Of a DNA stretch of 64,000 bases, positions 55,489 through 64,000 are shown piece by piece. Within the stretch, counting starts at the first letter, position 1; every line of letters starts with the position of its first letter. A program made the position numbers and the translations under genes. The notes beneath the pieces were generated by a model. The model worked only from the letters and a program-made list of their open reading frames with translations, was not told the DNA's origin and made no database searches. The DNA is from Splendidivirga corallicola. GTDB lineage: Bacteria; Bacteroidota; Bacteroidia; Cytophagales; Cyclobacteriaceae. The stretch covers positions 62,001-126,000 of the forward strand of contig JAUJEA010000005.1 in NCBI GenBank assembly GCA_030442035.1. The letters are read 5' to 3'.

Positions 55489-57241
55489 CTAGATTAATCC
55501 CATTTGGTAGATATGGAGGGAGGTTGGTAGAATCTTTTCCGTAATGTCTTTTCATTTCTCTTAAAAAGATCGAATAAAAACCCTCGTGCTTCAAAGGTTC
55601 AATATCCACACTTGGTATTAAAGCCTGTTTGAATCCATACGCTGTAAAACTATGTATTAATTCCTTATCCTTGCTAATAATATGAAAAGGAGTTTCAAAA
55701 CCGGCATTTCTACTTGTTAGTACAGGTGGCTGATGATCACCAATAATCAAAAATAAATCATCATTAGTACCATTTTTTATTATAAAATCTTCCACAGTCC
55801 GTAGTTCATACTTTATTGAGTTTTTATAATTGTCCATACTTGGTTTCGTAAAAATACTTTCACCTTTTTGGCCTGTATTGCTTTTTAAATTAAGAGAGCT
55901 CCAGTCTTCTGCAATGTTGGTCGGACTCACAAAAGGATTATGCGAATTCTTTGTTATGAAGAACAAAGTGAAAGGTTTTTGATTATCTTCCTTTATCAAT
56001 TCATAGGCATAATTCAACGAATATTGATCCGGGGGTGCTGGGCCTGCACCTACTAATTTACCTTGAAAATCCAAATCTGAAAACCGGATCCATTGATCCA
56101 CGGAGTAAAACGCTGAGTATGTATCCCATGGAATGGAAAAATTCTTAGGCTCAACCAGACTTGTTAACCGGTAATTCTTGTAACCCTTATTTCTTAGCCA
56201 CCTAAAAAAATGATTGTATTTTTTAATTTTTTCATCTTCCAGAAATGTTCTAAACACTCCCCTATTTTTTAAGCTATAGCCAAGTGTAAAACTTGTATAA
56301 CTAACCCAGGAACCACCTCCCTTAACCGGAGCTTCGCTAAGAGCGGAGGCAACCGACCAGTTTTCATCCTTTAATCTGATCTGCATGCTGTCCATCCATT
56401 GGTAGTATTCAGTCCTGAGTTCCTTATTATCCAAACATATCCTTCCATAGGATTCAATAAACAAAACATAAATATTGGGTTTTACTCGCAGATCAAATTC
56501 AATAGACTTGTTGTAATCTTCCAATCTCTGAAAATTCATATTATTGACTGCTTCCATCGTTTGAAATGAACTTTGGATATTATCAACAATCAATTTAGAA
56601 ATCATTTGAAAACCAAAATTAGGCATCACGATCTTCTTATATCTGTAAAACGACATGGCTCCCATAACAATGAAAACTACTACAAAACCCCAAGAAATTA
56701 TTCCAAATTTTAATTGCGTGATATATCCTAACATTAGCTTTAGTGTGATAACAATACCACCTATCAACAAAACTGTTGCAATGCATAGGAGAAATGTATT
56801 AAAAGAAAAGCTTGAAATGAATATTTGATAACCATTTTTCAGTAAAGTGAAATCATTAAAAAAGAGTGGTGTTACGCTGTAAATCTGTTGAAAAAAGGAA
56901 CTGTAGAGCTGATAAAAAAGTAACAATAAATACAATACAATAAAAAAGATCATCAAAGATCTAATACTCTTCGAAAACCATTTACTCAATAAATAAGCTG
57001 AGATCGTAAGCAAGAAAAAATCAAGACTAAGCCTGAAAATATCATAATTATATCGATTAAATATTGATTTTAATCGATCATATAAAGAGCCCTCGATAAG
57101 ATAAGAAACAGGAAAAAACTGTGTATTTTCCATGTCCATTAAATACCAGGGTAAAAACAGAAGGCTGTTCAAAAGAAAAAATAAAAACCAAAATCCAACT
57201 TCTTTCTTGGTTATTAATTGCTCAATAAAAAGTCTCATCAA
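55478..57241 (-). CDS. LtaS/sulfatase-like membrane phosphotransferase or hydrolase, copy 1
   Basis: 587 residues. Five N-terminal helices (about 17-37, 65-85, 92-113, 145-170, 178-200) precede an extracytoplasmic alkaline-phosphatase-superfamily domain. Candidate active-site residues are the Glu in LFIESYGR (about 262), nucleophile Ser311 in GGGSWVSYTS, the His in KNSHNPF and the pair in IGDHQPP (about 500). Architecture matches lipoteichoic-acid synthases and phosphoethanolamine transferases, but SWVSY differs from the canonical Thr site. It is closely related to the next gene upstream. It overlaps the CDP-alcohol phosphatidyltransferase gene. Confidence 0.85.
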   Translation of the reverse strand: MMRLFIEQLITKKEVGFWFLFFLLNSLLFLPWYLMDMENTQFFPVSYLIEGSLYDRLKSIFNRYNYDIFRLSLDFFLLTISAYLLSKWFSKSIRSLMIFFIVLYLLLLFYQLYSSFFQQIYSVTPLFFNDFTLLKNGYQIFISSFSFNTFLLCIATVLLIGGIVITLKLMLGYITQLKFGIISWGFVVVFIVMGAMSFYRYKKIVMPNFGFQMISKLIVDNIQSSFQTMEAVNNMNFQRLEDYNKSIEFDLRVKPNIYVLFIESYGRICLDNKELRTEYYQWMDSMQIRLKDENWSVASALSEAPVKGGGSWVSYTSFTLGYSLKNRGVFRTFLEDEKIKKYNHFFRWLRNKGYKNYRLTSLVEPKNFSIPWDTYSAFYSVDQWIRFSDLDFQGKLVGAGPAPPDQYSLNYAYELIKEDNQKPFTLFFITKNSHNPFVSPTNIAEDWSSLNLKSNTGQKGESIFTKPSMDNYKNSIKYELRTVEDFIIKNGTNDDLFLIIGDHQPPVLTSRNAGFETPFHIISKDKELIHSFTAYGFKQALIPSVDIEPLKHEGFYSIFLREMKRHYGKDSTNLPPYLPNGINLDAK

Positions 57242-57354
57242 TTATATGATTAGAATAATACTTGATGTGACTTATCGGGGTATAAAATCTATTGGGGTAA
57301 ATTATATGATCTCTTCAACGCAGAGATGTAATTGGAAGTTCAATATAGGCAGTT

Positions 57355-59082
57355 TTAATTATTTAGTTTCACTCCTTCGGGAAAAAAAACTGGAAGGTCT
57401 TCATTGGCAATTCCATAATTTTTGATCACTTGTCTCATAAACAGAGAATATAAACCTGCATGGTTGAATGCTCTGTTTCCTTCTTCAATTATAAGTCCCT
57501 CTTGAAATCCTTCATTTACAAAATCACCAATAAATGTTGAATCTTTTGCTATGATATGGACAGGTGTTTCAAAACCGTCCTCATCCGAAGCTAATAATGG
57601 TGGTTGGTGATCACCAATCAATAGAAAAATATCATTTTCACTACCATTCTTTACAATGAACTGTGACAAGTAATCCAATTGATACTTTATAGCAGATTGA
57701 TAATTCTCCAATGTGGGTTTGCTAAAAAAATCAGAGTCTTGCGGTAAGCCTTTAGGTGATCTATTTAAACTTCTCCAGTCATCTACAGCATTTGTTGGTG
57801 AAGCAAATGGATTATGAGAGTTAACATCTATAAAAAATAATACAAAAGGTTCCTTCTCTTGCTGATCTTTAATAAGATCGTGAGCAAAATTCAGTGAATA
57901 TTGATCAGGTGGTGATGGTCCCCAACCATATTTTTTTCCAACATAATTTAAATCGTGATAACTTATCCAATGGTCTATTTTATAGAACCTGGTATAATCA
58001 CTATATGGAATATCTTTGCGAGTATCAGGCAACGATGATAATCGATAAATCTCATAACCATAAGTCTTAAAAATGCCAAAGAGATGAGGAAAATCCGTAT
58101 TCTTTTGTGCTAAGAGGCTTCTGTAAATAATATGTTTGTCAATAGTTGTTCCCATCAGAAAACTGGTGTAGGATAGCCAGGATCCTGCCCCCTTTACCGG
58201 AGATCTACTGAATCCTGAAACTGAAAACCATGTGCTATCCCTCAAGATTTTCTGAGTATTGAGGAGATCATTTAAATGAGATTCTTTTAATTGCGGATGA
58301 TCATACAAAATTTTTCCGTACGATTCAATGAATAAAATATACAAGTTTGGTTTTTCAACCAGCTGATAATGGCTATAGTCGTAGTGCTTTGATAAATTAT
58401 CCACATCCATATTTTTAATCAGCTTTCTGATCTTAATTGAACGTGCTGCATTGTCCTTAATAAAATAGCCTTGTGATGAAAAAGTAAGCGTACTTGTCTC
58501 CAAACGGGTTCTATAATTGACCACAGCGAGGGCTGTAATAAGTATCAATAAAAGTCCAAAAACTTTTGATCCCCACCCAAACTGTACCTCAAATATGTTT
58601 TTCGCGAAGCGATTTGCTAAGAGAAACAACATGAAAATCGCAAAGAGAAATAATAACCCGACTAGAACAACGGTGGCACTATTGAGCTCAGATGTTAAAA
58701 TGGACATCCCCTCTCCTGCCAAGTACCAGTCATTGTAAAATAAAGGTTCACTGTCGTAAACTATTTCAATAATTCCTTGATAAAGCTGATATATGAAAAT
58801 GGTCAGATACCATATAAAAAAGACAAAAAGTGTCCCTTTAAATGGTAGCCTTTTTCTAAAAAGATAAAAGATAAAGGTCAAAAAGGTCAGGTCAACGCTT
58901 AACTTAAATATATCATTGTTGTTACGTCTGAAAAAGAGTTCCCATTTTTTACTGAAAGTTTCTTCCAAAGAAAAATCGGGAAAGAAAGTACTATGATCGA
59001 AATCCATTAAATACCTTGGCAGGAATAACAGCAGGTTTAGCAAAAAGAAGTATAACCAAAAAAATAATGTTCTTTTATCCAT
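57355..59082 (-). CDS. LtaS/sulfatase-like membrane phosphotransferase or hydrolase, copy 2
   Basis: The start at the Met ending at 59082 (MDKRTLFFWLYFFLLNLLLFLPRYLM) matches the paralogue's N-terminus; 575 residues. It has the same plan as copy 1: five helices, then LFIESYGK (Glu253), nucleophile Ser301 in GAGSWLSYTS, VNSHNPF and IGDHQPP. The two proteins align along their length, e.g. FFLLNLLLFLPRYLMD against FFLLNSLLFLPWYLMD, so they arose by tandem duplication. A 113-bp gap separates them. A long hairpin lies just upstream of the start. Confidence 0.85.
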   Translation of the reverse strand: MDKRTLFFWLYFFLLNLLLFLPRYLMDFDHSTFFPDFSLEETFSKKWELFFRRNNNDIFKLSVDLTFLTFIFYLFRKRLPFKGTLFVFFIWYLTIFIYQLYQGIIEIVYDSEPLFYNDWYLAGEGMSILTSELNSATVVLVGLLFLFAIFMLFLLANRFAKNIFEVQFGWGSKVFGLLLILITALAVVNYRTRLETSTLTFSSQGYFIKDNAARSIKIRKLIKNMDVDNLSKHYDYSHYQLVEKPNLYILFIESYGKILYDHPQLKESHLNDLLNTQKILRDSTWFSVSGFSRSPVKGAGSWLSYTSFLMGTTIDKHIIYRSLLAQKNTDFPHLFGIFKTYGYEIYRLSSLPDTRKDIPYSDYTRFYKIDHWISYHDLNYVGKKYGWGPSPPDQYSLNFAHDLIKDQQEKEPFVLFFIDVNSHNPFASPTNAVDDWRSLNRSPKGLPQDSDFFSKPTLENYQSAIKYQLDYLSQFIVKNGSENDIFLLIGDHQPPLLASDEDGFETPVHIIAKDSTFIGDFVNEGFQEGLIIEEGNRAFNHAGLYSLFMRQVIKNYGIANEDLPVFFPEGVKLNN

Positions 59083-59100
59083 GGATACGATCGATAGAGC

Positions 59101-59144
59101 AATTTGGCAATGTGTCAATTCCAATACTTGACACATTGCAAATT
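59101..59144 (-). promoter_or_regulatory. Long imperfect hairpin upstream of the LtaS-like operon
   Basis: AATTTGGCAATGTGTCAA (59101-59118) pairs with TTGACACATTGCAAATT (59128-59144): 17 bp with a single bulged G and a 9-base loop. It lies between the stop of the 65-residue gene (59153) and the start at 59082. It could be a terminator without a T-run, an attenuator, or an operator for the downstream operon. Confidence 0.5.
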
Positions 59145-59152
59145 ACTATATT

Positions 59153-59350
59153 TTATCGATTTCCTGAATAACCTAAAATTCTGGCTGGAAGCATAAACAA
59201 AGCCTTGATTAATGAAAAAACACCATCAACCGCAATTCCCAACAATCTGAAAGGTAGTAATACCAACCAAACAATTGGGTAAAGCACTAATATCAGCAGG
59301 GCTAACGGCCAACATATTACCAGGAGTATACACCAAAGCAAAAATTTCAT
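59153..59350 (-). CDS. Small hydrophobic membrane protein
   Basis: A 65-residue protein, almost entirely hydrophobic: two helices (about 3-32 with CILLVICWPLALLILVLYP, and about 38-57) with a basic end ARILGYSGNR. It has the look of the short membrane proteins widespread in Bacteroidota; I cannot assign a function. ATG start. It is followed by the long hairpin and the LtaS-like operon on the same strand. Confidence 0.7.
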   Translation of the reverse strand: MKFLLWCILLVICWPLALLILVLYPIVWLVLLPFRLLGIAVDGVFSLIKALFMLPARILGYSGNR

Positions 59351-59448
59351 ATTCTTTTATATTTTGAGTTTGACTAATGCTTTAAGTTACCAAAAGCATT
59401 TAAATATCAGAACGTAAACAACATCACTTTTGATGCCCAACGATCTTT

Positions 59449-61818
59449 TTAATTAACAGTTATCTCATCGACAAACAACCATGCTTCATTCCCAGCTCCT
59501 TGCCTTCCATCCGGAATGAGGCCATAGTTTTGAGCATGGATCTTAAGATACCTGCCATTTGCATTGATAAGTGGAATATTCACATTGTGAACCTTCTCCT
59601 CAGATTTCGGGTTCTGCGCTGTTCCAACCACAGTATAAGATTGTCCGTCGTCCGAAATAGAGATTTCTATTTTGCTCGGCAAATAAATCCACTGACCATT
59701 TCCGTTGAAGAACCTCATATTAACTTCCGATAGATCTTTATTTTCACCAAGATCTATCACTCCTTCAAAATCTTTTCCGCTAAAACCCAGCCACTCTCTG
59801 TCTCCATAACGCTCATTGCTTCCTTTAACTCCATTAATAAGAGCCTCCTTACCTCCCAAATTATAGCTTTCATGTGGTAAATGTGTTAATTCGATTGGCC
59901 TACCAGCAGCCTGATGTAAGTTAAAATCTGAAGCAAATACATTTCCAGCCTTTTCGTTTCTGTTAAAAGCAACGGCCCTCAATGATGCATCTTCATTAAT
60001 GATAAATGGTTGTTTATAAAGATTTGAATTCAGATTTGGCTCCTTTCCATCAAGTGTATAGTAGATCTTGGTTTCCTCATTCAAAGTATTCAAGGTCACC
60101 TGAATACCTTTTTCGGCAGCCTGAAAACTAGCCGTGACATCATAGATGTGATTGGCAAAGTTCACCCCGAGTTTGTCAAATCTTTTCAAGTGACTTCCTA
60201 AACGGGCAACAAAATCCTTATAATCCCTGGATTCTTTTGAAGACCAGACCACTTCTGCCAGGGCTACAGCCCTAGGGAAGGCCATATATTCCACTTTATG
60301 AGCACTGTTCATGTATTCAGTCCAGATATTTCCTTGTGCGCCTAATACATGACTCCTCTCTTCACCAGTCAATGCTTCCGGAATCGGCTCATAACCATAC
60401 ACTTTTTCTAATGGCAGAAAACCACCGATTGCCAAAGGCTCATTGGGAGAATTGGATTGGTAATAATCGAAATAACAATGTGAGGTTGGTGTCATGATGA
60501 CATCATGCCCTTCCTTTGCTGCAGCTATTCCACCTTCAATGCCTCTCCATGACATTACAGTGGCATCAGGTGCCAATCCTCCTTCCAGGATTTCATCCCA
60601 TCCTATAAGTCTCCTGTTTTTCGATTGTAAAAAAGTTTCTATTCTCTTAATAAAATAACTTTGCAATTCGTGTTCATCTTTAAGCCCTTCTTTTTTAATA
60701 ATGTCCTGGCAAAGTTGGCTTTCTTTCCATCTTTCCTTGGGGGATTCATCTCCTCCGATATGGATATAAGTGCCAGGAAAGAGCTCAATGACTTCGGTAA
60801 GTACGTCCTGTAGAAATTCAAAAGTCTTTTCGCTAGGGCAATAGACATCTGCAAAAATCCCCCACTTTGTCGCTACCTCAAAAGGTCCCTCTGTACACCC
60901 AAGCTCCGGATATGCTGCCAATGCTGCCAGAGAGTGTCCGGGCATTTCAATTTCAGGGATAATAGTTACGAAACGTTCTTTGGCATATTGCACAATCTCT
61001 TTTACTTCTTCCTGTGTATAATAACCACCATATCGTTTTCCATCAAACTTATGAGGTTGATCATTGTAATGTCCTACCAAGGTTTCTTTTCTGTAAGCGC
61101 CGATTTCTGTTAGTTTCGGATATTTTTTAATCTCTATTCTCCAGCCCTGATCCTCTGTGAGATGCCAATGAAAAGTATTCATTTTGTGCATGGCTATCAT
61201 ATCGATGTATTTCTTTATAAAAGAAACCGGGAAAAAGTGTCTTCCTACATCAAGATGCATTCCACGATAAACAAACCTTGGTTCATCTTCAATATGGACA
61301 TTCGGTATCGTCCAGGCAACATTTTCAACTTTGCTATTATTGTCAATATCGACCGGAAGTAATTGCCGTAATGTTTGCACCCCATAAAAGATTCCTATCG
61401 GCTCCTTTCCGGAGATTACAATTGACTCGGAGCTCACGGTCAATAGATATCCTTCATCATTGGAGATTTGATCATCCAGCTTCAATAAGATGCTGTTAGA
61501 AGGTTGCCCTTGACCCTTAGCAATTGATGAATTAAGATCAAAGCCAGTAGGAATTCCAATCATTTGATTAAGGTAGTAAGCAACGGATCTCAATTCAGCG
61601 TTGTCATGTGACATCTCAATCCTGGTTTTTGCATTGATCTTAAAAACACCAGGCGCCTGTTCAAGCTTTAGAGGTTTAGGGATAATATGATAAGTATTTT
61701 CTGCTTCCCCTTCCTGATGTTGTTGAGCGCAATTGGTCATAATCGTTATAAAACCTACAAAAAAGGTAAATAGTAGAAATTGCCTAGGAATTAGTCTTTT
61801 GTGGTCAAGTAGATTCAT
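59449..61818 (-). CDS. GH20 beta-N-acetylhexosaminidase, discoidin-type C-terminus
   Basis: Removes terminal GlcNAc/GalNAc from chitooligosaccharides or glycans by substrate-assisted catalysis. 789 residues: an N-terminal signal ending near TIMTNCAQQ (possible lipoprotein), a GH20b domain (about 40-165), the GH20 barrel (about 170-525) with MHLDVGRHFFPV, FHWHLTEDQGWRIEIK and catalytic Asp357-Glu358 in HIGGDES, a chitobiase C-terminal Ig-like domain (YYTLDGKEPN), and a discoidin/F5-8-like module (about 650-785, FEGVIDLGENKDLSEVNMRFF). It lies 58 bp downstream of a second GH20 gene. Confidence 0.94.
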   Translation of the reverse strand: MNLLDHKRLIPRQFLLFTFFVGFITIMTNCAQQHQEGEAENTYHIIPKPLKLEQAPGVFKINAKTRIEMSHDNAELRSVAYYLNQMIGIPTGFDLNSSIAKGQGQPSNSILLKLDDQISNDEGYLLTVSSESIVISGKEPIGIFYGVQTLRQLLPVDIDNNSKVENVAWTIPNVHIEDEPRFVYRGMHLDVGRHFFPVSFIKKYIDMIAMHKMNTFHWHLTEDQGWRIEIKKYPKLTEIGAYRKETLVGHYNDQPHKFDGKRYGGYYTQEEVKEIVQYAKERFVTIIPEIEMPGHSLAALAAYPELGCTEGPFEVATKWGIFADVYCPSEKTFEFLQDVLTEVIELFPGTYIHIGGDESPKERWKESQLCQDIIKKEGLKDEHELQSYFIKRIETFLQSKNRRLIGWDEILEGGLAPDATVMSWRGIEGGIAAAKEGHDVIMTPTSHCYFDYYQSNSPNEPLAIGGFLPLEKVYGYEPIPEALTGEERSHVLGAQGNIWTEYMNSAHKVEYMAFPRAVALAEVVWSSKESRDYKDFVARLGSHLKRFDKLGVNFANHIYDVTASFQAAEKGIQVTLNTLNEETKIYYTLDGKEPNLNSNLYKQPFIINEDASLRAVAFNRNEKAGNVFASDFNLHQAAGRPIELTHLPHESYNLGGKEALINGVKGSNERYGDREWLGFSGKDFEGVIDLGENKDLSEVNMRFFNGNGQWIYLPSKIEISISDDGQSYTVVGTAQNPKSEEKVHNVNIPLINANGRYLKIHAQNYGLIPDGRQGAGNEAWLFVDEITVN

Positions 61819-61876
61819 TGAAACTTTTATTTAGTTAAGGATGGTAGTCATATTTACTGTTGGTGAATTTAATTAT

Positions 61877-64000
61877 TTAATGATAAAAAAGCATTTCAGA
61901 TCCTATCAATTGCTTTTTTAGATTTTCTCCTGCTATAGAAATCTCCAATACCTGTGCTCCACCAGCTTCGAAGAACAAAACTTTTAGGGGATGATAACCT
62001 TTCTTTAATGCAATTTGGGCGGACTTTTCAATTCTTCCATGCCTGCCATCATTGTCAACTACTACTTGGTCTCCAATCTTCAAAACGCTTCCGTCATCAG
62101 AAGCCAGATAAAAACTGTATATTCCAGTCTCAGGAATTTTTATCAGACAATCATAGGTGGTGGCAAAATTTTCCTCTCTATGATCTTCCGGAAACCCAAA
62201 TTCCGGAAGCGTTGACTCTGTTTTGAAATCGCTTTCTTTTATTTCATTAACTGAATGATATGATCCTTCAAAATATCGGCACATTAACCCGTTATTGAGG
62301 GATTCAACATTTAATTCAAGATTGTCTCTATAGTCCTGCTTTTCATACTTGATGTTATAGATATCGCCTCGCTTTCCATTTTTTCTAAAGGCAGCAATTT
62401 TAAAATGCGCATCACTCTTAATGGTCTGTGGTTCAGTATATAATGATGAATTTTTATCCGGCAATGAACCGTCAATAGTATATCGAACCTCGAGATCATC
62501 AAATGGTCTCGAAACAGTTAGTACAGCGCTATCCACAAATACGTTATTTTCATGAAAACCTCGCAAATCCGGGAGGCGATAGTTGACATCCAATTCATCC
62601 AATCTCGTATATTGAGTGTGCATTCTGTTTGAAAAATCATTCCAATCCTTTTGCTCTGACCATGCGACTTCGGATAGGGCGATCATTCTGGGCATGGCCA
62701 TGTATTCGCATCTCTCAGGAGTAGGAATATATTCGCTCCATAGATTCGCCTGAACACCGATGATGAATTTTTGTTGCGCTTCTGTTAATGTTTCGGGAAT
62801 AGGATTAAAGCTATAAACATGTTCTAAACTTTTGTCATTCGGCTGGTAGTCAAAATAGCAATGAGAAGTGGGTGACATGATTACTTGATTACCTGCTTTA
62901 GCTGCATTAAGAGGTGCTTCCGGAACCCAACCACGCCAATACATAACTGTGGCATTTTCACTTACACCTCCATCCAGAATTTCATCCCAACCTATGAGCT
63001 TTTTTCCATGTTCATTAAAATATTTTTCCATCCTTTTGATGAAATAACTCTGTAATTCTTCAATATCCTCTATGCCTTCTTTTTTCATTAGTTCCTGACA
63101 GGCAATAGAATTTTCCCAGCTTGTTTTTTCTACTTCATCACCGCCAATATGGATATATTCGCTGGGAAACAAGTCCATTATTTCATCAAATACATTTTCA
63201 GCGAATTCATAAGTAGTCTCTTTGCAAGGGCAAATAGGTGTTGAAAAAGTTTTTCCCCACCCACGTTCCTCCGAGCAGGTCAATTCCGGATAAGCATTAA
63301 TGGCTGCCATCATATGCCCAGGCATGTCAATCTCAGGCACGATCGTTATATGACGATCAGCAGCAAAATCAATGATCTCTTTCATATCTTCCTGGGTATA
63401 AAAACCACCATAAAATTCTCTTCCCTCCGATTCCATAAAGAATTCTCTGGGCAGCTCAAAGTCAGGGTTTTCTTCAGCACGTTGAAGGCAAACAGCATCA
63501 TGATTGTTTAAACTTCGCCATGCCCCTTGTTCTGTTAGCTTAGGATATTGCTTAATTTCCAACCTCCAACCTTGATCATCGGTTAGGTGTAAATGGAACT
63601 TATTGAATTTATACAGTGCCAGAATATCAATGAATTTTTTCAAATATTCCTTGGAGAAAAAATGCCTGGATACATCCAAGTGCATGCCTCTCCAGGAAAA
63701 ACGAGGTTTGTCCTCAATACTAAGACCTGGGATTACCCAGGATTCACCGGCTTTCAAAACTCCTGTTCTTTCAATCGTCGATGGAAGAAGTTGTCTCAAT
63801 GTTTGTGTGGCCCAAAACAAACCAGCGCTTGAGCCAGATTTGAGGATGATATTTTCATTGTTTACACTCAATTGATATGCTTCGCTGTCATTTTTATTCC
63901 CGTCACCTGTCAGGAATATGGTATTATCAGGCAATCTATTTCCTGAGTGAGGGCCAATCTTGAATTCCTTATCAGTAATTTTCAGAATTGTTTTCAGTAA
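61877..64000 (-). CDS. GH20 beta-N-acetylhexosaminidase with PA14 module (5' end outside window)
   Basis: The reading frame is open to the right edge, so the true start lies beyond base 64000; the TTG near 63934 is internal. At least 707 residues: part of the GH20b domain, the GH20 barrel with MHLDVSRHFFSKEYLKKF, LHLTDDQGWRLEIKQYP and the catalytic HIGGDEVEK, the chitobiase-type domain (RYTIDGSLPDKNSSLY), and a C-terminal PA14 domain (MCRYFEGSYHSVNEIK, YSFYLASDDGSVLKIGD). PA14 often binds carbohydrate. The accessory domain differs from the neighbouring GH20, suggesting complementary substrates. Confidence 0.93.
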   Translation of the reverse strand, partial: LLKTILKITDKEFKIGPHSGNRLPDNTIFLTGDGNKNDSEAYQLSVNNENIILKSGSSAGLFWATQTLRQLLPSTIERTGVLKAGESWVIPGLSIEDKPRFSWRGMHLDVSRHFFSKEYLKKFIDILALYKFNKFHLHLTDDQGWRLEIKQYPKLTEQGAWRSLNNHDAVCLQRAEENPDFELPREFFMESEGREFYGGFYTQEDMKEIIDFAADRHITIVPEIDMPGHMMAAINAYPELTCSEERGWGKTFSTPICPCKETTYEFAENVFDEIMDLFPSEYIHIGGDEVEKTSWENSIACQELMKKEGIEDIEELQSYFIKRMEKYFNEHGKKLIGWDEILDGGVSENATVMYWRGWVPEAPLNAAKAGNQVIMSPTSHCYFDYQPNDKSLEHVYSFNPIPETLTEAQQKFIIGVQANLWSEYIPTPERCEYMAMPRMIALSEVAWSEQKDWNDFSNRMHTQYTRLDELDVNYRLPDLRGFHENNVFVDSAVLTVSRPFDDLEVRYTIDGSLPDKNSSLYTEPQTIKSDAHFKIAAFRKNGKRGDIYNIKYEKQDYRDNLELNVESLNNGLMCRYFEGSYHSVNEIKESDFKTESTLPEFGFPEDHREENFATTYDCLIKIPETGIYSFYLASDDGSVLKIGDQVVVDNDGRHGRIEKSAQIALKKGYHPLKVLFFEAGGAQVLEISIAGENLKKQLIGSEMLFYH

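Overview
The window reads as the chromosome of a Bacteroidota bacterium, most likely a marine or soil Cytophagales relative. The supporting signs are the fused lpxC-fabZ gene inside an lpxD-lpxC/fabZ-lpxA run, the small IPExxxVDY and DUF4296 proteins, a type IX secretion C-terminal sorting domain, many Bacteroidota-style lipoproteins, and promoters fitting the TTTG / TAnnTTTG pattern of this phylum. The DNA is AT-rich. I saw no rRNA, tRNA, CRISPR array or intact insertion sequence. Both window edges cut a gene: an HD-domain protein on the left and a GH20 hexosaminidase on the right.

Layout. 1-5.5 kb: end of an HD phosphohydrolase, three overlapping lipid A genes, an orphan ABC ATPase and a small lipoprotein. 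5.5-8.3 kb (minus): mutS2 and a DUF4296 lipoprotein. 8.4-11.3 kb: a shortened Bat-like operon (DUF58, membrane protein, VWA protein). 11.3-13.2 kb (minus): pyk and an IPExxxVDY protein. 13.3-18.8 kb: acpP-fabF-rnc, nadE and lgt. 19-25.6 kb: envelope genes (a POTRA/beta-barrel protein, a YwqK/MORN-like protein, a DUF6089-like protein, a PorV/PorQ-like protein and a helix-hairpin-helix barrel protein). 25.6-33.8 kb (minus): a membrane metallophosphoesterase, then a tetR-tolC-adaptor-RND efflux operon with a possible 33-codon gene wedged inside it. 34-43.4 kb: a polytopic membrane protein, a structured non-coding stretch, a TPR lipoprotein, tsaC/sua5, pgk, a small repeat protein, an S9 peptidase, a YdcF-like protein and two or three tiny candidate membrane ORFs.

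43.5-51 kb is the most unusual part. After a DsbA-like protein comes a plus-strand set: FkbM methyltransferase, GTP cyclohydrolase II, a RibD-type reductase without deaminase, a dehydrogenase of the MDR fold without zinc ligands, a 6-pyruvoyl-tetrahydropterin-synthase (PTPS)-like protein lacking its catalytic cysteine and one zinc histidine, a glycosyltransferase and a membrane SGNH-hydrolase-like protein. RibA through the glycosyltransferase are packed 3-10 bp apart. This looks like a dedicated pathway from GTP to a modified, possibly glycosylated, pyrimidine or pterin compound rather than ordinary riboflavin or queuosine synthesis.

51-59.4 kb holds a DUF2911 lipoprotein, a methyltransferase, two secreted proteins (one with a T9SS sorting domain), and a minus-strand operon of two LtaS/sulfatase-like membrane paralogues followed by a CDP-alcohol phosphatidyltransferase. 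That operon is a plausible lipid or polymer head-group partner of the GTP-derived pathway, but the link is inference. 59.4-64 kb (minus) carries two tandem GH20 beta-N-acetylhexosaminidases with different C-terminal accessory domains.
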